Positions 8,552 to 16,199 of a stretch of 64,000 nucleotides of DNA are shown here, in pieces. Every line of letters begins with the position of its first letter. The stretch's first letter is position 1. The notes under the pieces were generated by a model. The model was not told the DNA's origin and searched no databases. It saw only the letters and a program-made list of their open reading frames with translations. The DNA is from Cauispirillum nitrogeniifigens (GTDB lineage Bacteria; Pseudomonadota; Alphaproteobacteria; Rhodospirillales; Rhodospirillaceae), in assembly GCF_049800675.1 (NCBI RefSeq), contig NZ_JBLOOT010000004.1, positions 372,001 through 436,000 on the forward strand, read 5' to 3'. A program made the translations under genes and the position numbers.

Positions 8552-9979
8552 ATGGGGGGCGACGTGCGCATCAAGTTCACCTACCGGCAGAGTGAGCCCG
8601 TCGACGGCCCGTATTGGCCGCTTCAGGATGACGTCCGCCTGTTCTTCGACAGCATAAAGAGCCGCGTGAAGACCACGGCCGGGGAAGGCGATGCCCTGCT
8701 GGAGCGCAGCCTTCCGGGGCTGTCGGGGATGATCAACCCCGATGACCCGGACGCGGCCCTTCTGGACGATCCCAAGGTCGCCGCCCGCTACATGGAAACC
8801 CGCGCGCTGCCGGGCGCCCCACGGCGCGCCACGGATACCATCCACGCCACCCTGCACGAGTACGAGCAGCGCTATCTCACCGGCGCGACGGGGAACAAGC
8901 CGACTCCCGGCAAATCGGGCCTCGACATCCTGGTGCAGGAGTTCAAGGCGAAGTTCGAGTGGCGCGGGGTACGCCTCGACGAGGTCGAAAGCAACGTCTT
9001 CCGCGTCTTCTGCAAGACCAAGGACAGCAAGTGGCTGACCTTCGGCACGCTGTACGTCGCCAACAGCCGCTTCCAACTTCTCGACCCGCAGCCGTCGGGG
9101 CTGCACGCCCCCGTCTACGTGGACCTTGAAAACCCCGACGGGCGCCAGTACATCCGGCTTCCCGACGGGGACTTCGTGCGCCGGTACGTGATCCGGGGCC
9201 TCAGCGCCTATGACGGGATGCGGCTCAGCCAGGGGCTGGGCCTGACCGCAACCTTCGATCAGCCGCAGATCCAGCCGCAGGAGACGGATGCCGCCCGCCA
9301 TGGCCCGGTCGTTCGCAACCTGACGGACAGCGAGCGCATCCTGTCGCATACGCGGGGGTGGAAGAAGCGCTATATCTCCACCGGGGCCACCGAACATCCG
9401 GTGTATTCGACACGGGGAACCCAGTTCCACAGCATGTACGGCGCCGTGGTCGTGGACTTGGCGAAGATCACCAATCAGCACAGCATTGTCGATATTCATC
9501 AGTTGCATGTCGCCGAACGCCACTTGGGCAGTCCTCGCCAGTTGCTCGACGAAGGGACGCGCCTGTCGGCGCCGGGGACGCCGCAGGACCAGGAAAAATA
9601 TCTGGCCCTGCGTGACGTGGTGCGGACCCGCGAGCTGCTGATCGAGGGCAGCGTGGATGCCGCCGCCGTGCGCAAGCGCCAGGCGGTATCGAGCCTGGTC
9701 GGCATCGGCGCCGGTCCGTCAAGCCAGCAAAAGGCATTGAAGACGTGGTTCGCCGCCCAGAAGGCGGCTTTGACGCCCCTGCTGGCCGATCACGAAGTCC
9801 ATACCTTCAAGGACCTGGGCACGGCAAAGCAGTGGATCTTCCTGGATTTCAAGCAGCCTGTGATGGCGCAGATGCTGGCATCGGCGCGGCTGCTGCCCAC
9901 GGTGGCGAAGGTCCCGGATACCTTGACCGTGCAACGGTTCTCCAAGTTCGAGCCGGATCACCCTGCGAAGGGATTCTGA
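8552..9979 (+). CDS. Unrecognised 475-residue protein with possible ADP-ribosyltransferase-like motifs
   Basis: I do not recognise the family. The protein has no signal peptide, membrane segment or cysteine-rich site. The first 200 residues are a mixed domain; residues 211-368 contain three elements spaced like an R-S-E ADP-ribosyltransferase: VIRGLSAYDG (Arg215), RYISTGATEHPVYSTRG (Ser276-Thr277) with a following strand YGAVVVDLAKI, and TRELLIEGSVDAAAV (Glu361), which resembles the conserved Glu strand followed by a Gly turn and a final helix. A C-terminal domain of about 90 residues follows. This is a pattern match only. The gene is isolated, divergent from aroQ and 73 bp ahead of thiS, and has no immunity-like neighbour. 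A housekeeping or effector role is equally open. Confidence 0.75.
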   Translation: MGGDVRIKFTYRQSEPVDGPYWPLQDDVRLFFDSIKSRVKTTAGEGDALLERSLPGLSGMINPDDPDAALLDDPKVAARYMETRALPGAPRRATDTIHATLHEYEQRYLTGATGNKPTPGKSGLDILVQEFKAKFEWRGVRLDEVESNVFRVFCKTKDSKWLTFGTLYVANSRFQLLDPQPSGLHAPVYVDLENPDGRQYIRLPDGDFVRRYVIRGLSAYDGMRLSQGLGLTATFDQPQIQPQETDAARHGPVVRNLTDSERILSHTRGWKKRYISTGATEHPVYSTRGTQFHSMYGAVVVDLAKITNQHSIVDIHQLHVAERHLGSPRQLLDEGTRLSAPGTPQDQEKYLALRDVVRTRELLIEGSVDAAAVRKRQAVSSLVGIGAGPSSQQKALKTWFAAQKAALTPLLADHEVHTFKDLGTAKQWIFLDFKQPVMAQMLASARLLPTVAKVPDTLTVQRFSKFEPDHPAKGF

Positions 9980-10052
9980 GCGGGTTGCGCCACCGCGCGC
10001 GCCGCCCCATACTCCGCCGCGTTGCCAATGCGCCCAACGCGGACATCATCCC

Positions 10053-10253
10053 ATGCGACTGACCATCAACGGCGAGCCCCACGACCACCCCGACGGCATC
10101 ACGCTCCAGGCGCTGCTGGGCGGTATCGGCCTGGATGCCCGCAAGGTCGCCGTGGAGCGCAACCGCGAGATCGTTCCCAAGTCCCAGTATGGCGACGTCG
10201 TCCTGGCCGAAGGCGACGCGCTGGAGATCGTGCACTTCATCGGGGGTGGCTGA
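10053..10253 (+). CDS. thiS: Thiamine biosynthesis sulfur carrier ThiS
   Basis: A 66-residue ubiquitin-fold sulfur carrier ending in the essential Gly-Gly (VHFIGGG). Its C-terminus is adenylated and converted to a thiocarboxylate that donates sulfur for the thiazole ring of thiamine. Start MRLTINGEPHDHPDG and the stretch VAVERNREIVPKSQYGDVVL are family features. It is 5 bp upstream of thiG, the acceptor enzyme. I searched the short leader for a TPP riboswitch and saw none; only a 7-bp inverted repeat around 10018-10041. Confidence 0.95.
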   Translation: MRLTINGEPHDHPDGITLQALLGGIGLDARKVAVERNREIVPKSQYGDVVLAEGDALEIVHFIGGG

Positions 10254-10258
10254 AGCCC

Positions 10259-11056
10259 ATGACCAAGGTTGAGACCCACGGCGGCGCCGACGACGGCTTC
10301 GAGGTCGCCGGCCGCCGCTTCACCTCGCGGCTGCTGGTCGGCACCGGCAAGTACAAGGACTTCGAGGAGACCCGCGCGGCCATCGAGGCCAGCGGCGCCG
10401 AGATCGTCACCGTGGCGGTGCGCCGGGTGAACCTGTCCGACCCCAGCCAGCCGATGCTGGTCGACTATGTCGATCCGAAGAAGTACACCTACCTGCCCAA
10501 CACGGCGGGCTGCTTCGACGCCGACACGGCGGTGCGCACCCTGCGCCTGGCGCGCGAGGCCGGAGGGTGGGATCTGGTGAAGCTGGAGGTGCTGGGCGAC
10601 CAGAAGACCCTCTACCCCAACATGCCCGAGACGCTGAAGGCCGCCGAAGCCCTCATCAAGGACGGCTTCAAGGTGATGGTCTACTGCGCCGACGACCCCA
10701 TCCAGGCCAAGATGCTGGAGGACATGGGCTGCGTGGCGATCATGCCGCTGGGCTCGCTGATCGGGTCGGGCCTGGGCATCATCAACCCCTACACCATCCG
10801 CCTGATCAAGGAGACGGTGAGCGTCCCCGTGCTGGTGGATGCCGGAGTCGGCACCGCCTCGGATGCCGCCATCGCCATGGAGCTGGGCTGCGACGGCGTG
10901 CTGATGAACACCGCCATCGCCGCCGCCAAGGACCCCATCGCCATGGCCAAGGCCATGAAACTGGCGGTCGAGGCCGGGCGTCTGGCCTATCACGCCGGCC
11001 GCATGCCCCGGAAACTCTACGCCGATCCGTCCTCGCCGCTGGCCGGGCTTATCTAA
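10259..11056 (+). CDS. thiG: Thiazole synthase ThiG
   Basis: A 265-residue TIM-barrel enzyme that condenses deoxyxylulose 5-phosphate, dehydroglycine and ThiS-thiocarboxylate into thiazole phosphate. Features: SRLLVGTGKYKDFEETRAAI, AVRRVNLSDPSQPM, the Schiff-base lysine in LVKLEVLGDQKTLYPNM, MPLGSLIGSGLGI and the phosphate site VDAGVGTASDAA. Length is normal. The ATG at 10259 was chosen because it is 5 bp after thiS and gives the usual N-terminus. No thiO, thiE or thiC follows, so the rest of the thiamine pathway is elsewhere. Confidence 0.96.
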   Translation: MTKVETHGGADDGFEVAGRRFTSRLLVGTGKYKDFEETRAAIEASGAEIVTVAVRRVNLSDPSQPMLVDYVDPKKYTYLPNTAGCFDADTAVRTLRLAREAGGWDLVKLEVLGDQKTLYPNMPETLKAAEALIKDGFKVMVYCADDPIQAKMLEDMGCVAIMPLGSLIGSGLGIINPYTIRLIKETVSVPVLVDAGVGTASDAAIAMELGCDGVLMNTAIAAAKDPIAMAKAMKLAVEAGRLAYHAGRMPRKLYADPSSPLAGLI

Positions 11057-11140
11057 TCCATCCTCGCTGAGCGAAGCCGCCGGAGGCGGCGCCCAGCGCT
11101 TGAGGGCTGATCCAAGGGCGATGTGACAACGTAGCGCGCC

Positions 11141-11175
11141 CCGGCTACACTGGGAGAAAATCCCAATGTAGCCGG
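11141..11175. promoter_or_regulatory. 15-bp-arm inverted repeat just upstream of the alcohol dehydrogenase gene
   Basis: Left arm ccggctacactggga (11141-11155) and right arm tcccaatgtagccgg (11161-11175) are complementary at 14 of 15 positions around a gaaaa loop. The hairpin abuts the ribosome-binding site ggaggg and ends 11 bp before the ATG at 11187. It could be a repressor operator or an RNA hairpin controlling translation; no T-run follows, so a terminator is unlikely. Confidence 0.6.
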
Positions 11176-11186
11176 GAGGGCACGCC

Positions 11187-12353
11187 ATGGACCTCGCACT
11201 GCTGACGCCGACGCGGATCATCACCGGCGGAGGAAGCGTCCGCCGGGTGCCGGAGGTGCTCAAGGCCCTGGGCTGTTCGCGGCCGCTGGTGGTGACGGAC
11301 CCCTTCCTGTCGCGCTCGCCGCTGCTTGACCGCCTGACGGCGCCGCTGGACGCGGCGGGGGTGCGCCATTCCCTCTATCCCGACTGCTGCTCCGACCCGA
11401 CAACGGAGGAAGTGCGCACAGGCGTCGAGATCATGGGCGCGGGCGACTTCGACTGCCTCATCGCCTTTGGCGGCGGCAGCCCGATGGACACCGCCAAGGC
11501 CATGAACATCCTCTATGCCGGCGGCGGCGAGATGCGCGACTGGAAGGTGCCGAAAAGCGCCGACCTGCCCGTTCTGCCGCTGGTCTGCGTGCCGACCACC
11601 GCCGGAACGGGGGCGGAGGTGACAAAGTTCTGCGTCATCACCGACGCCGAGGGCGAGGTGCACGAAAAGATGCTGATCATGGGCTCGGGCTGCCTGCCCG
11701 ACGCCGCCGTGATCGACTACGAACTGACCCTGGACCTGCCGGCGCGCATCACCGCCGACACTGGCATCGACGCCATCACGCACGCCCTGGAGGCCTACGT
11801 CAGCGTCAAGGCCAACCCCTACAGCGATGCCCTGGCGCTGGCCGCCCTGGGGCAGCTCTATCCCGCCATCCGCACGGCGGTGCGCCAGCCGCACGACCAT
11901 GCGGCGCGCGCGGCGATGATGCTGGGGGCGACCCTGGCCGGGCTGGCGTTCTCCAACGCCTCGGTGGCGCTGGTGCATGGTATGAGCCGGCCCATCGGCG
12001 CCTTCTTCCACGTCCCTCACGGGCTGTCCAACGCCATGCTGCTGCCGGCGGTGACGGCGTTTTCGGCCCAGGCGGCGCCGGGGCGCTACGCCGCCGCCGC
12101 CCGCGCCATGGGCTGCGCTCCGCGCGACGGTGACGACGCCGGGGCGGTGGCCTGCCTGCTGGCGTCTCTGGCCGAGCTGAACACCGACCTGGAGGTGCCC
12201 ACCCCGCGCGCCTGGGGCATCGACGAGGCCCGCTTCCTGGGCCTCGCCGAAACCATGGCCGCCCAGGCCCTGGCCTCGGGCAGCCCCAACAACAACCCGC
12301 GCGTCCCCACGGTGGCAGAAATCACCGCCCTGTATCGGGAGTGCTTCGGGTAG
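11187..12353 (+). CDS. Iron-containing alcohol dehydrogenase
   Basis: A 388-residue group III (Fe-type) alcohol dehydrogenase, an NAD(P)-dependent cytoplasmic oxidoreductase of short-chain alcohols or aldehydes. The nucleotide-binding loop is FGGGSPMDTAK (residues 94-104). Metal ligands are Asp195 and His199 in TGIDAITHALEAY, His264 (LVHGMSRP) and His278 (HVPHG). Length matches the family. The physiological substrate cannot be told. The gene is monocistronic: it follows a 15-bp-arm hairpin and is followed by a palindromic intergenic repeat and the convergent DsbA-like gene. Confidence 0.93.
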   Translation: MDLALLTPTRIITGGGSVRRVPEVLKALGCSRPLVVTDPFLSRSPLLDRLTAPLDAAGVRHSLYPDCCSDPTTEEVRTGVEIMGAGDFDCLIAFGGGSPMDTAKAMNILYAGGGEMRDWKVPKSADLPVLPLVCVPTTAGTGAEVTKFCVITDAEGEVHEKMLIMGSGCLPDAAVIDYELTLDLPARITADTGIDAITHALEAYVSVKANPYSDALALAALGQLYPAIRTAVRQPHDHAARAAMMLGATLAGLAFSNASVALVHGMSRPIGAFFHVPHGLSNAMLLPAVTAFSAQAAPGRYAAAARAMGCAPRDGDDAGAVACLLASLAELNTDLEVPTPRAWGIDEARFLGLAETMAAQALASGSPNNNPRVPTVAEITALYRECFG

Positions 12354-12371
12354 ACGGTGGGGCTGGTAGGG

Positions 12372-12502
12372 TGAACCGCCAAGACACAAAGGCACCAAGA
12401 CGCCGGAGAGTTTTTACGCAGCGCGGAGAATTATCGTGAGGATAGTCTGCGCTGCGCGCCAAGGACGGGGGCACCTTGGTGTCTTGGTGCCTTGGTGGTT
12501 CA
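12372..12502. repeat. Palindromic intergenic repeat, copy A
   Basis: About 131 bp with inverted ends. The left end begins tgaaccgccaagacacaaag and the right end is its near complement ending ccttggtggttca, with arms of about 33 bp and a few mismatches. The interior holds a second dyad around gcagcgcgg and ctgcgctgcgc. The same end sequences occur at 27055-27205 in perfect form. There is no open reading frame. It resembles a small non-autonomous mobile or REP-type element; here it lies between two convergent genes and could also act as a terminator. Confidence 0.75.
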
Positions 12503-12526
12503 AGTCCTTTCTTATCCTTGCTGGCC

Positions 12527-13288
12527 TTATCCCTTGTTCGCCTTGCGCGTCGCCGCGATGGCCTGCTTCAGGGTGTCGGCGTTGAGGGCGCCGGGGATGA
12601 GGATGGTGCCCATGGCAAACGCCGGGGTGCCGCTGATGCCCAGGGCCTCGGCCAGGGCGCGGTTGGCGAGCAGCTCCTTCTGGAGCGCCGGGTCCTCGGC
12701 ATCCTTGACCAGCTTGTCGACGTTCAGGCCGGTTTCCTTGGCGATCTGCCGGACGCTTTCGTCGGTGAAGGCGCCGCGATGCTTCATGAGGGCCTGGTGG
12801 AAGGGCGCGTACTTGCCCTGTGCGCGGGCGGCCAGGGCGTAGCGGGCGGCGACCACCGACTCCGGCCCGAGGATGGGGAATTCCTTGATGACGAAGCGGA
12901 CGTTGCCGTCTTCCTTCACCACGTCCATGACGGTGTCCATCACCGACTTGCAGTAGCCGCAGCGGTAGTCGAGGAACTCCACCACCGTCACGTCGCCCTT
13001 GGGATTGCCCAGCACCGGATCGGTGGGCGATTCGTAGAGGGCCTTGGCGTGCGTCTTCAGGGCCTCGGCCTGGCGGGCGGCCTGGGCCTTCTCCTCCTGC
13101 GCCTGGAGGGCGGCGAAGGCTTCGCGCAGGATGTCGGGGTCGTTGACCAGGGTGTCGCGGACCAGGGCGCGCACGGCGTCCTTCTGGGCGTCGGTCAGGG
13201 CGGAGGTATCCTGCGCCAGCACGCCCACCGGCGCGGAAACGGCGAGGGCCAGGGCGGAAGCGGTCATCAGGCGGCGCAGCCGGGACAT
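12527..13288 (-). CDS. DsbA-family thiol:disulfide oxidoreductase, exported
   Basis: A 253-residue periplasmic thioredoxin-fold protein. An N-terminal signal peptide (LMTASALALAVSAPVGVLAQ) is followed by a helical region with coiled-coil character (about 30-95) and a DsbA-like domain with the active site DYRCGYCKSVMD. A cis-Pro loop (ISGTPAFAMG) and a C-terminal helix complete the fold. The helical N-terminal extension is typical of the Com1/ScsC-like group that oxidises or isomerises disulfides in secreted proteins. It ends next to a palindromic repeat and lies 111 bp downstream of the M48 protease gene on the same strand; both act on exported proteins. Confidence 0.92.
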   Translation of the reverse strand: MSRLRRLMTASALALAVSAPVGVLAQDTSALTDAQKDAVRALVRDTLVNDPDILREAFAALQAQEEKAQAARQAEALKTHAKALYESPTDPVLGNPKGDVTVVEFLDYRCGYCKSVMDTVMDVVKEDGNVRFVIKEFPILGPESVVAARYALAARAQGKYAPFHQALMKHRGAFTDESVRQIAKETGLNVDKLVKDAEDPALQKELLANRALAEALGISGTPAFAMGTILIPGALNADTLKQAIAATRKANKG

Positions 13289-13399
13289 GCGGGTCTATCC
13301 TCTGATCAGGGGAGGGCCGGGTGAGGGAGGCGCCACTATGGCGCGATCCGGGAGCAAGGGCAAATCACCCCTGTGTGAGCGCGGGGCGGTGAAAAGTTC

Positions 13400-14770
13400 C
13401 TACCGCGTGGAGGCTTTGTCCAACGCCCGCTTGGCTTCCTGGCCCAGATCCTCAAGGCGCAGCCAGAGGGGGTCGGTCTTGGGAATGGACCGCTGGGCCT
13501 TGCCGACGTGATAGGCCGCCTGCGCCGGATCGCCGGTGAGCATGGCGTATTCGGCCATGGCATAGGCCGCCTGGCCTTCCATGTTGCGCCGGCCCATGGA
13601 CGTGCCCAGCAGGCGCCAGGCAAAGGCGTTGCGCGGTTCCTGGCTGATCGCCCGGCGCAGCACCGCTTCGGCGCGGTCGAGATCGGCGGGGGTGCCGGCC
13701 TCGACCAGGGCATGGCCCAGGCTGACGGCGATCAGCGGCTCCTGCGGGGCCAGGGCATAGGCTTTCTCGTAGGCCTCGCGCGCCTCCGCCACGCGGCTGT
13801 TCTCCAGCAGCATCTGGCCCTTGAGTTCATGGAAGAAGGGGTCCTCGGGGGCCTCAGCCAGCAGGCTGTCGACCAGCGGCCGGGCCTTGTCCAGTTCGCC
13901 GCGCCGGAAATAGGCGATGGCGCGGGCGTAGCGGCCGGCGACGCTCTGGTCGGTCTCGGGATAGCGCTGGAGGGTGCGGCCCTGGGTCTCCAGGAAGGCG
14001 AACAGCTTGGCGACCATGCGGTCGTGGGTGAGCTGCCGGGGCGTCGGCGCGCCGGGGATGCCGGACTCGACCGTCTCGACGTGGTGGCGGATGGTGGCGA
14101 CGCGCTCGCGGGTCAGCGGGTGGGTGCGCACGTAGGGGTCCTGGCTGGACGCCGCCAGGATCTCCTGGTCGCCCAGAATGTCGAAGAACTGCAACAGGCC
14201 GCGCGCCGACTGCCCGGTCTGGTTCAGGATGCGCAGGGCGAACTGGTCGGCGGCGCTTTCCTGGGTGCGGGAGAAGGCGAAGAAGTTGCGCTCGGCGGTG
14301 TGCTGGCCCAGCGACATCGCCGCCATGCCGACATCGGCCCGGCCCGAGGCCATGCCCGCCGCCGCGCCCAGCGCCATGGCCGCCAGCGAGGTGATGCCGG
14401 CGCGCTCGATCTCCTCGCCCAGGCGGGCGACATGGCCGCCGGCGATGTGGCCGATTTCGTGGGCGATGACGCCGGTCAACTGGTCGGGGTTCTCCGCCTT
14501 CATCAAAAGGCCGGAGTGGATGAACAGGCGGTTGCCGGTGCTGACGAAGGCGTTGAGCGATGGATCGTTGAGAATGCGGATGGTCACCGCCTCCTCGGGC
14601 GTGCCGGCGGCCCGCAGCAGTGGATTGGCGTAAGAGCGGATGATACGTTCCACTTCCGCGTCGCGGATGAGGGACGGGCCGCTCTTCGCCTGGGCCGTTC
14701 CGACCGACGCTCCCGACGTCAACAACGCCAGGCCGAAAGCTACGATGACCGACAAGGACGCAAAGCGCAC
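13400..14770 (-). CDS. M48 family metalloprotease with TPR repeats (BepA-like)
   Basis: About 456 residues. An export signal ends GTAQA, followed by a zinc metalloprotease domain with the motif IAHEIGHIAGGH (His104, Glu105, His108) and a C-terminal tetratricopeptide region (about 270-430). This arrangement matches the BepA/YfgC group, which degrades or chaperones misassembled outer-membrane proteins in the periplasm. The GTG at 14768-14770 is preferred to the TTG at 14783-14785 because gagga lies 8 bp before the GTG. Its 5' end overlaps that of the divergent lipoprotein gene, so their promoters must lie within one another's coding sequence or the rightward gene starts later. Confidence 0.9.
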   Translation of the reverse strand: MRFASLSVIVAFGLALLTSGASVGTAQAKSGPSLIRDAEVERIIRSYANPLLRAAGTPEEAVTIRILNDPSLNAFVSTGNRLFIHSGLLMKAENPDQLTGVIAHEIGHIAGGHVARLGEEIERAGITSLAAMALGAAAGMASGRADVGMAAMSLGQHTAERNFFAFSRTQESAADQFALRILNQTGQSARGLLQFFDILGDQEILAASSQDPYVRTHPLTRERVATIRHHVETVESGIPGAPTPRQLTHDRMVAKLFAFLETQGRTLQRYPETDQSVAGRYARAIAYFRRGELDKARPLVDSLLAEAPEDPFFHELKGQMLLENSRVAEAREAYEKAYALAPQEPLIAVSLGHALVEAGTPADLDRAEAVLRRAISQEPRNAFAWRLLGTSMGRRNMEGQAAYAMAEYAMLTGDPAQAAYHVGKAQRSIPKTDPLWLRLEDLGQEAKRALDKASTR

Positions 14771-16199
14771 GGACGTGTTCCTCAACAGTTCGCCACAAGG
14801 TAGGACGCCGGTCCGCCGCCGTCAACGAGGCGGCCTGGGAGGCGGCCTGGGAGGTGGCCTGACAACCGCCCTGGCGGTGACCGTCTCGGCCCTGGCGCTG
14901 GCCGGTTGCTGGGATCCGGCGCGCGAGCTGACGGTGGGGCAGGTCGGCGCGGTGACCGGATTCGCCGGCGCGGTGGCGGTCGACGAGCCGCGCGCCGCCC
15001 TGGTCGCCCGCGATGCCCTGAGCGCCGGCGGCACGGCCGCCGACGCGGCGGTGGCGGCCATGTGGACCATGACGGCGACGCTGCCCTCGGCCGTGGGCAT
15101 CGGCGGTGGCGGCCTGTGCGTGGTCCATGATGCCCGCTCCAAGACCACCGAGGTGCTGGACTTCCTCCCGCCGGCCGGCGATCAGGCCGGCGGCGGCGCG
15201 GTCACGGCGGGCGGCGGCGGCTGGGTGGTCGCCGGGCGCGGCGGCTGGCCGGTGGCGGTGCCGGCGCTGCCGCGCGGCCTGTTCGCCCTGCACGCCAAGT
15301 ACGGCCGCCTGCGCTGGGAAGCGGTCATGGCCCCGGCTGAAACCATCGCCCGCTTCGGCGAGCCGGTGTCGCGGGCGCTGGCCCGCGACCTGTCCTTCGC
15401 CGGCAGCGGCCTGGGCGCCGACCCGGAAGCGCGCGAGGTCTTCGCCGCCGGCGGCACCCGCCTGCTCAACGAGGGCGAGCGCCTGCAACAGGTCACCCTG
15501 TCGTCTACCCTCGGCCGCCTGCGCCAGCACGGCCCCGGTACCCTCTATGACGGCATGCTGGGCAATCAGTTCCTGGAGGCGGTGGAGCGTTCCGGCGGGC
15601 GCATGACGCGCGAGGAACTGCGCGCCTATGCTCCGACTTGGCGGGCCACCGCGCGGCAGGCGGTGGGCCACGAGACGCTGCATGCGCCGCCGGCCGGTGT
15701 CGCCGGCCATGACCTGCTGCGTGTCTATAACGGCGGCGGCGCCCAGCCGGCGCCGGGCGGCGCGGAGGGTGGGGCCGGCGTCGTGGTGGTCGACCGTGAG
15801 GGCTCGGCGGTGGCCTGCGGGCTGACCATGAACGGCGCCTTCGGGCTGGGCCGCATGGCGCCCGGCCTGGGGTTCCTGCTGGCCGAGGCCGGTCCGGCGC
15901 CGGGCGCGGCGCGGGTGCCGGTGGCGGCCGCGCTGCTGATCAACCACAACGTCAATGAATTCCGCCTCGGCGTGGCGGCCGGCGGCGGCGACGCGGCGGC
16001 CAACGCCGGGCGTGCCGCGCAGCTCGCCATCCCCGGCGGCCAGCCGGCGTTCCGGGCGGTCCAGGGGCTGCCCGGCCAGGCCGAAACCAACCTCGTCTCC
16101 TGCCCGCAGGGCGTGCCGCCGCGGCCCGACACCTGCACGGTGGCGGTGGACCCGCGCGCCGCCGGCTACGGCGCCGTCATCGGGCGGGAGGGCAGCTGA
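14745..16199 (+). CDS. Gamma-glutamyltransferase-like lipoprotein, probably catalytically degenerate
   Basis: About 484 residues. A basic, glycine-rich signal sequence ends in a lipobox ALAGC with Cys55, so a lipoprotein is predicted. The rest follows the gamma-glutamyltranspeptidase fold: an N-terminal part with LVARDALSAGGTAADAAVAA and TLPSAVGIGGGG, and a C-terminal part with VVVVDREGSAVACGLTMNG. In active enzymes the small subunit starts with a Thr nucleophile just before the equivalent of VVVVDREG. Here that position reads GGAEGGAGVVVVD with no Thr, so autoprocessing and catalysis look lost. The ATG at 14745 overlaps the divergent protease gene; GTG at 14775 is an alternative start. The stop overlaps the next gene by one base (TGATG). 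Confidence 0.82.
   Translation: MTDKDAKRTDVFLNSSPQGRTPVRRRQRGGLGGGLGGGLTTALAVTVSALALAGCWDPARELTVGQVGAVTGFAGAVAVDEPRAALVARDALSAGGTAADAAVAAMWTMTATLPSAVGIGGGGLCVVHDARSKTTEVLDFLPPAGDQAGGGAVTAGGGGWVVAGRGGWPVAVPALPRGLFALHAKYGRLRWEAVMAPAETIARFGEPVSRALARDLSFAGSGLGADPEAREVFAAGGTRLLNEGERLQQVTLSSTLGRLRQHGPGTLYDGMLGNQFLEAVERSGGRMTREELRAYAPTWRATARQAVGHETLHAPPAGVAGHDLLRVYNGGGAQPAPGGAEGGAGVVVVDREGSAVACGLTMNGAFGLGRMAPGLGFLLAEAGPAPGAARVPVAAALLINHNVNEFRLGVAAGGGDAAANAGRAAQLAIPGGQPAFRAVQGLPGQAETNLVSCPQGVPPRPDTCTVAVDPRAAGYGAVIGREGS

Noticed and set aside
8357..9523. An N-terminal extension of the aroQ reading frame
   Set aside because: The frame stays open upstream only because it is antisense to the 8552-9979 gene. 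Type II dehydroquinate dehydratases begin just before LILNGPNLN.
9980..10052. TPP riboswitch ahead of thiS
   Set aside because: The 73-bp gap is too short and lacks the conserved thi-box sequences; only a minor 7-bp inverted repeat is present.
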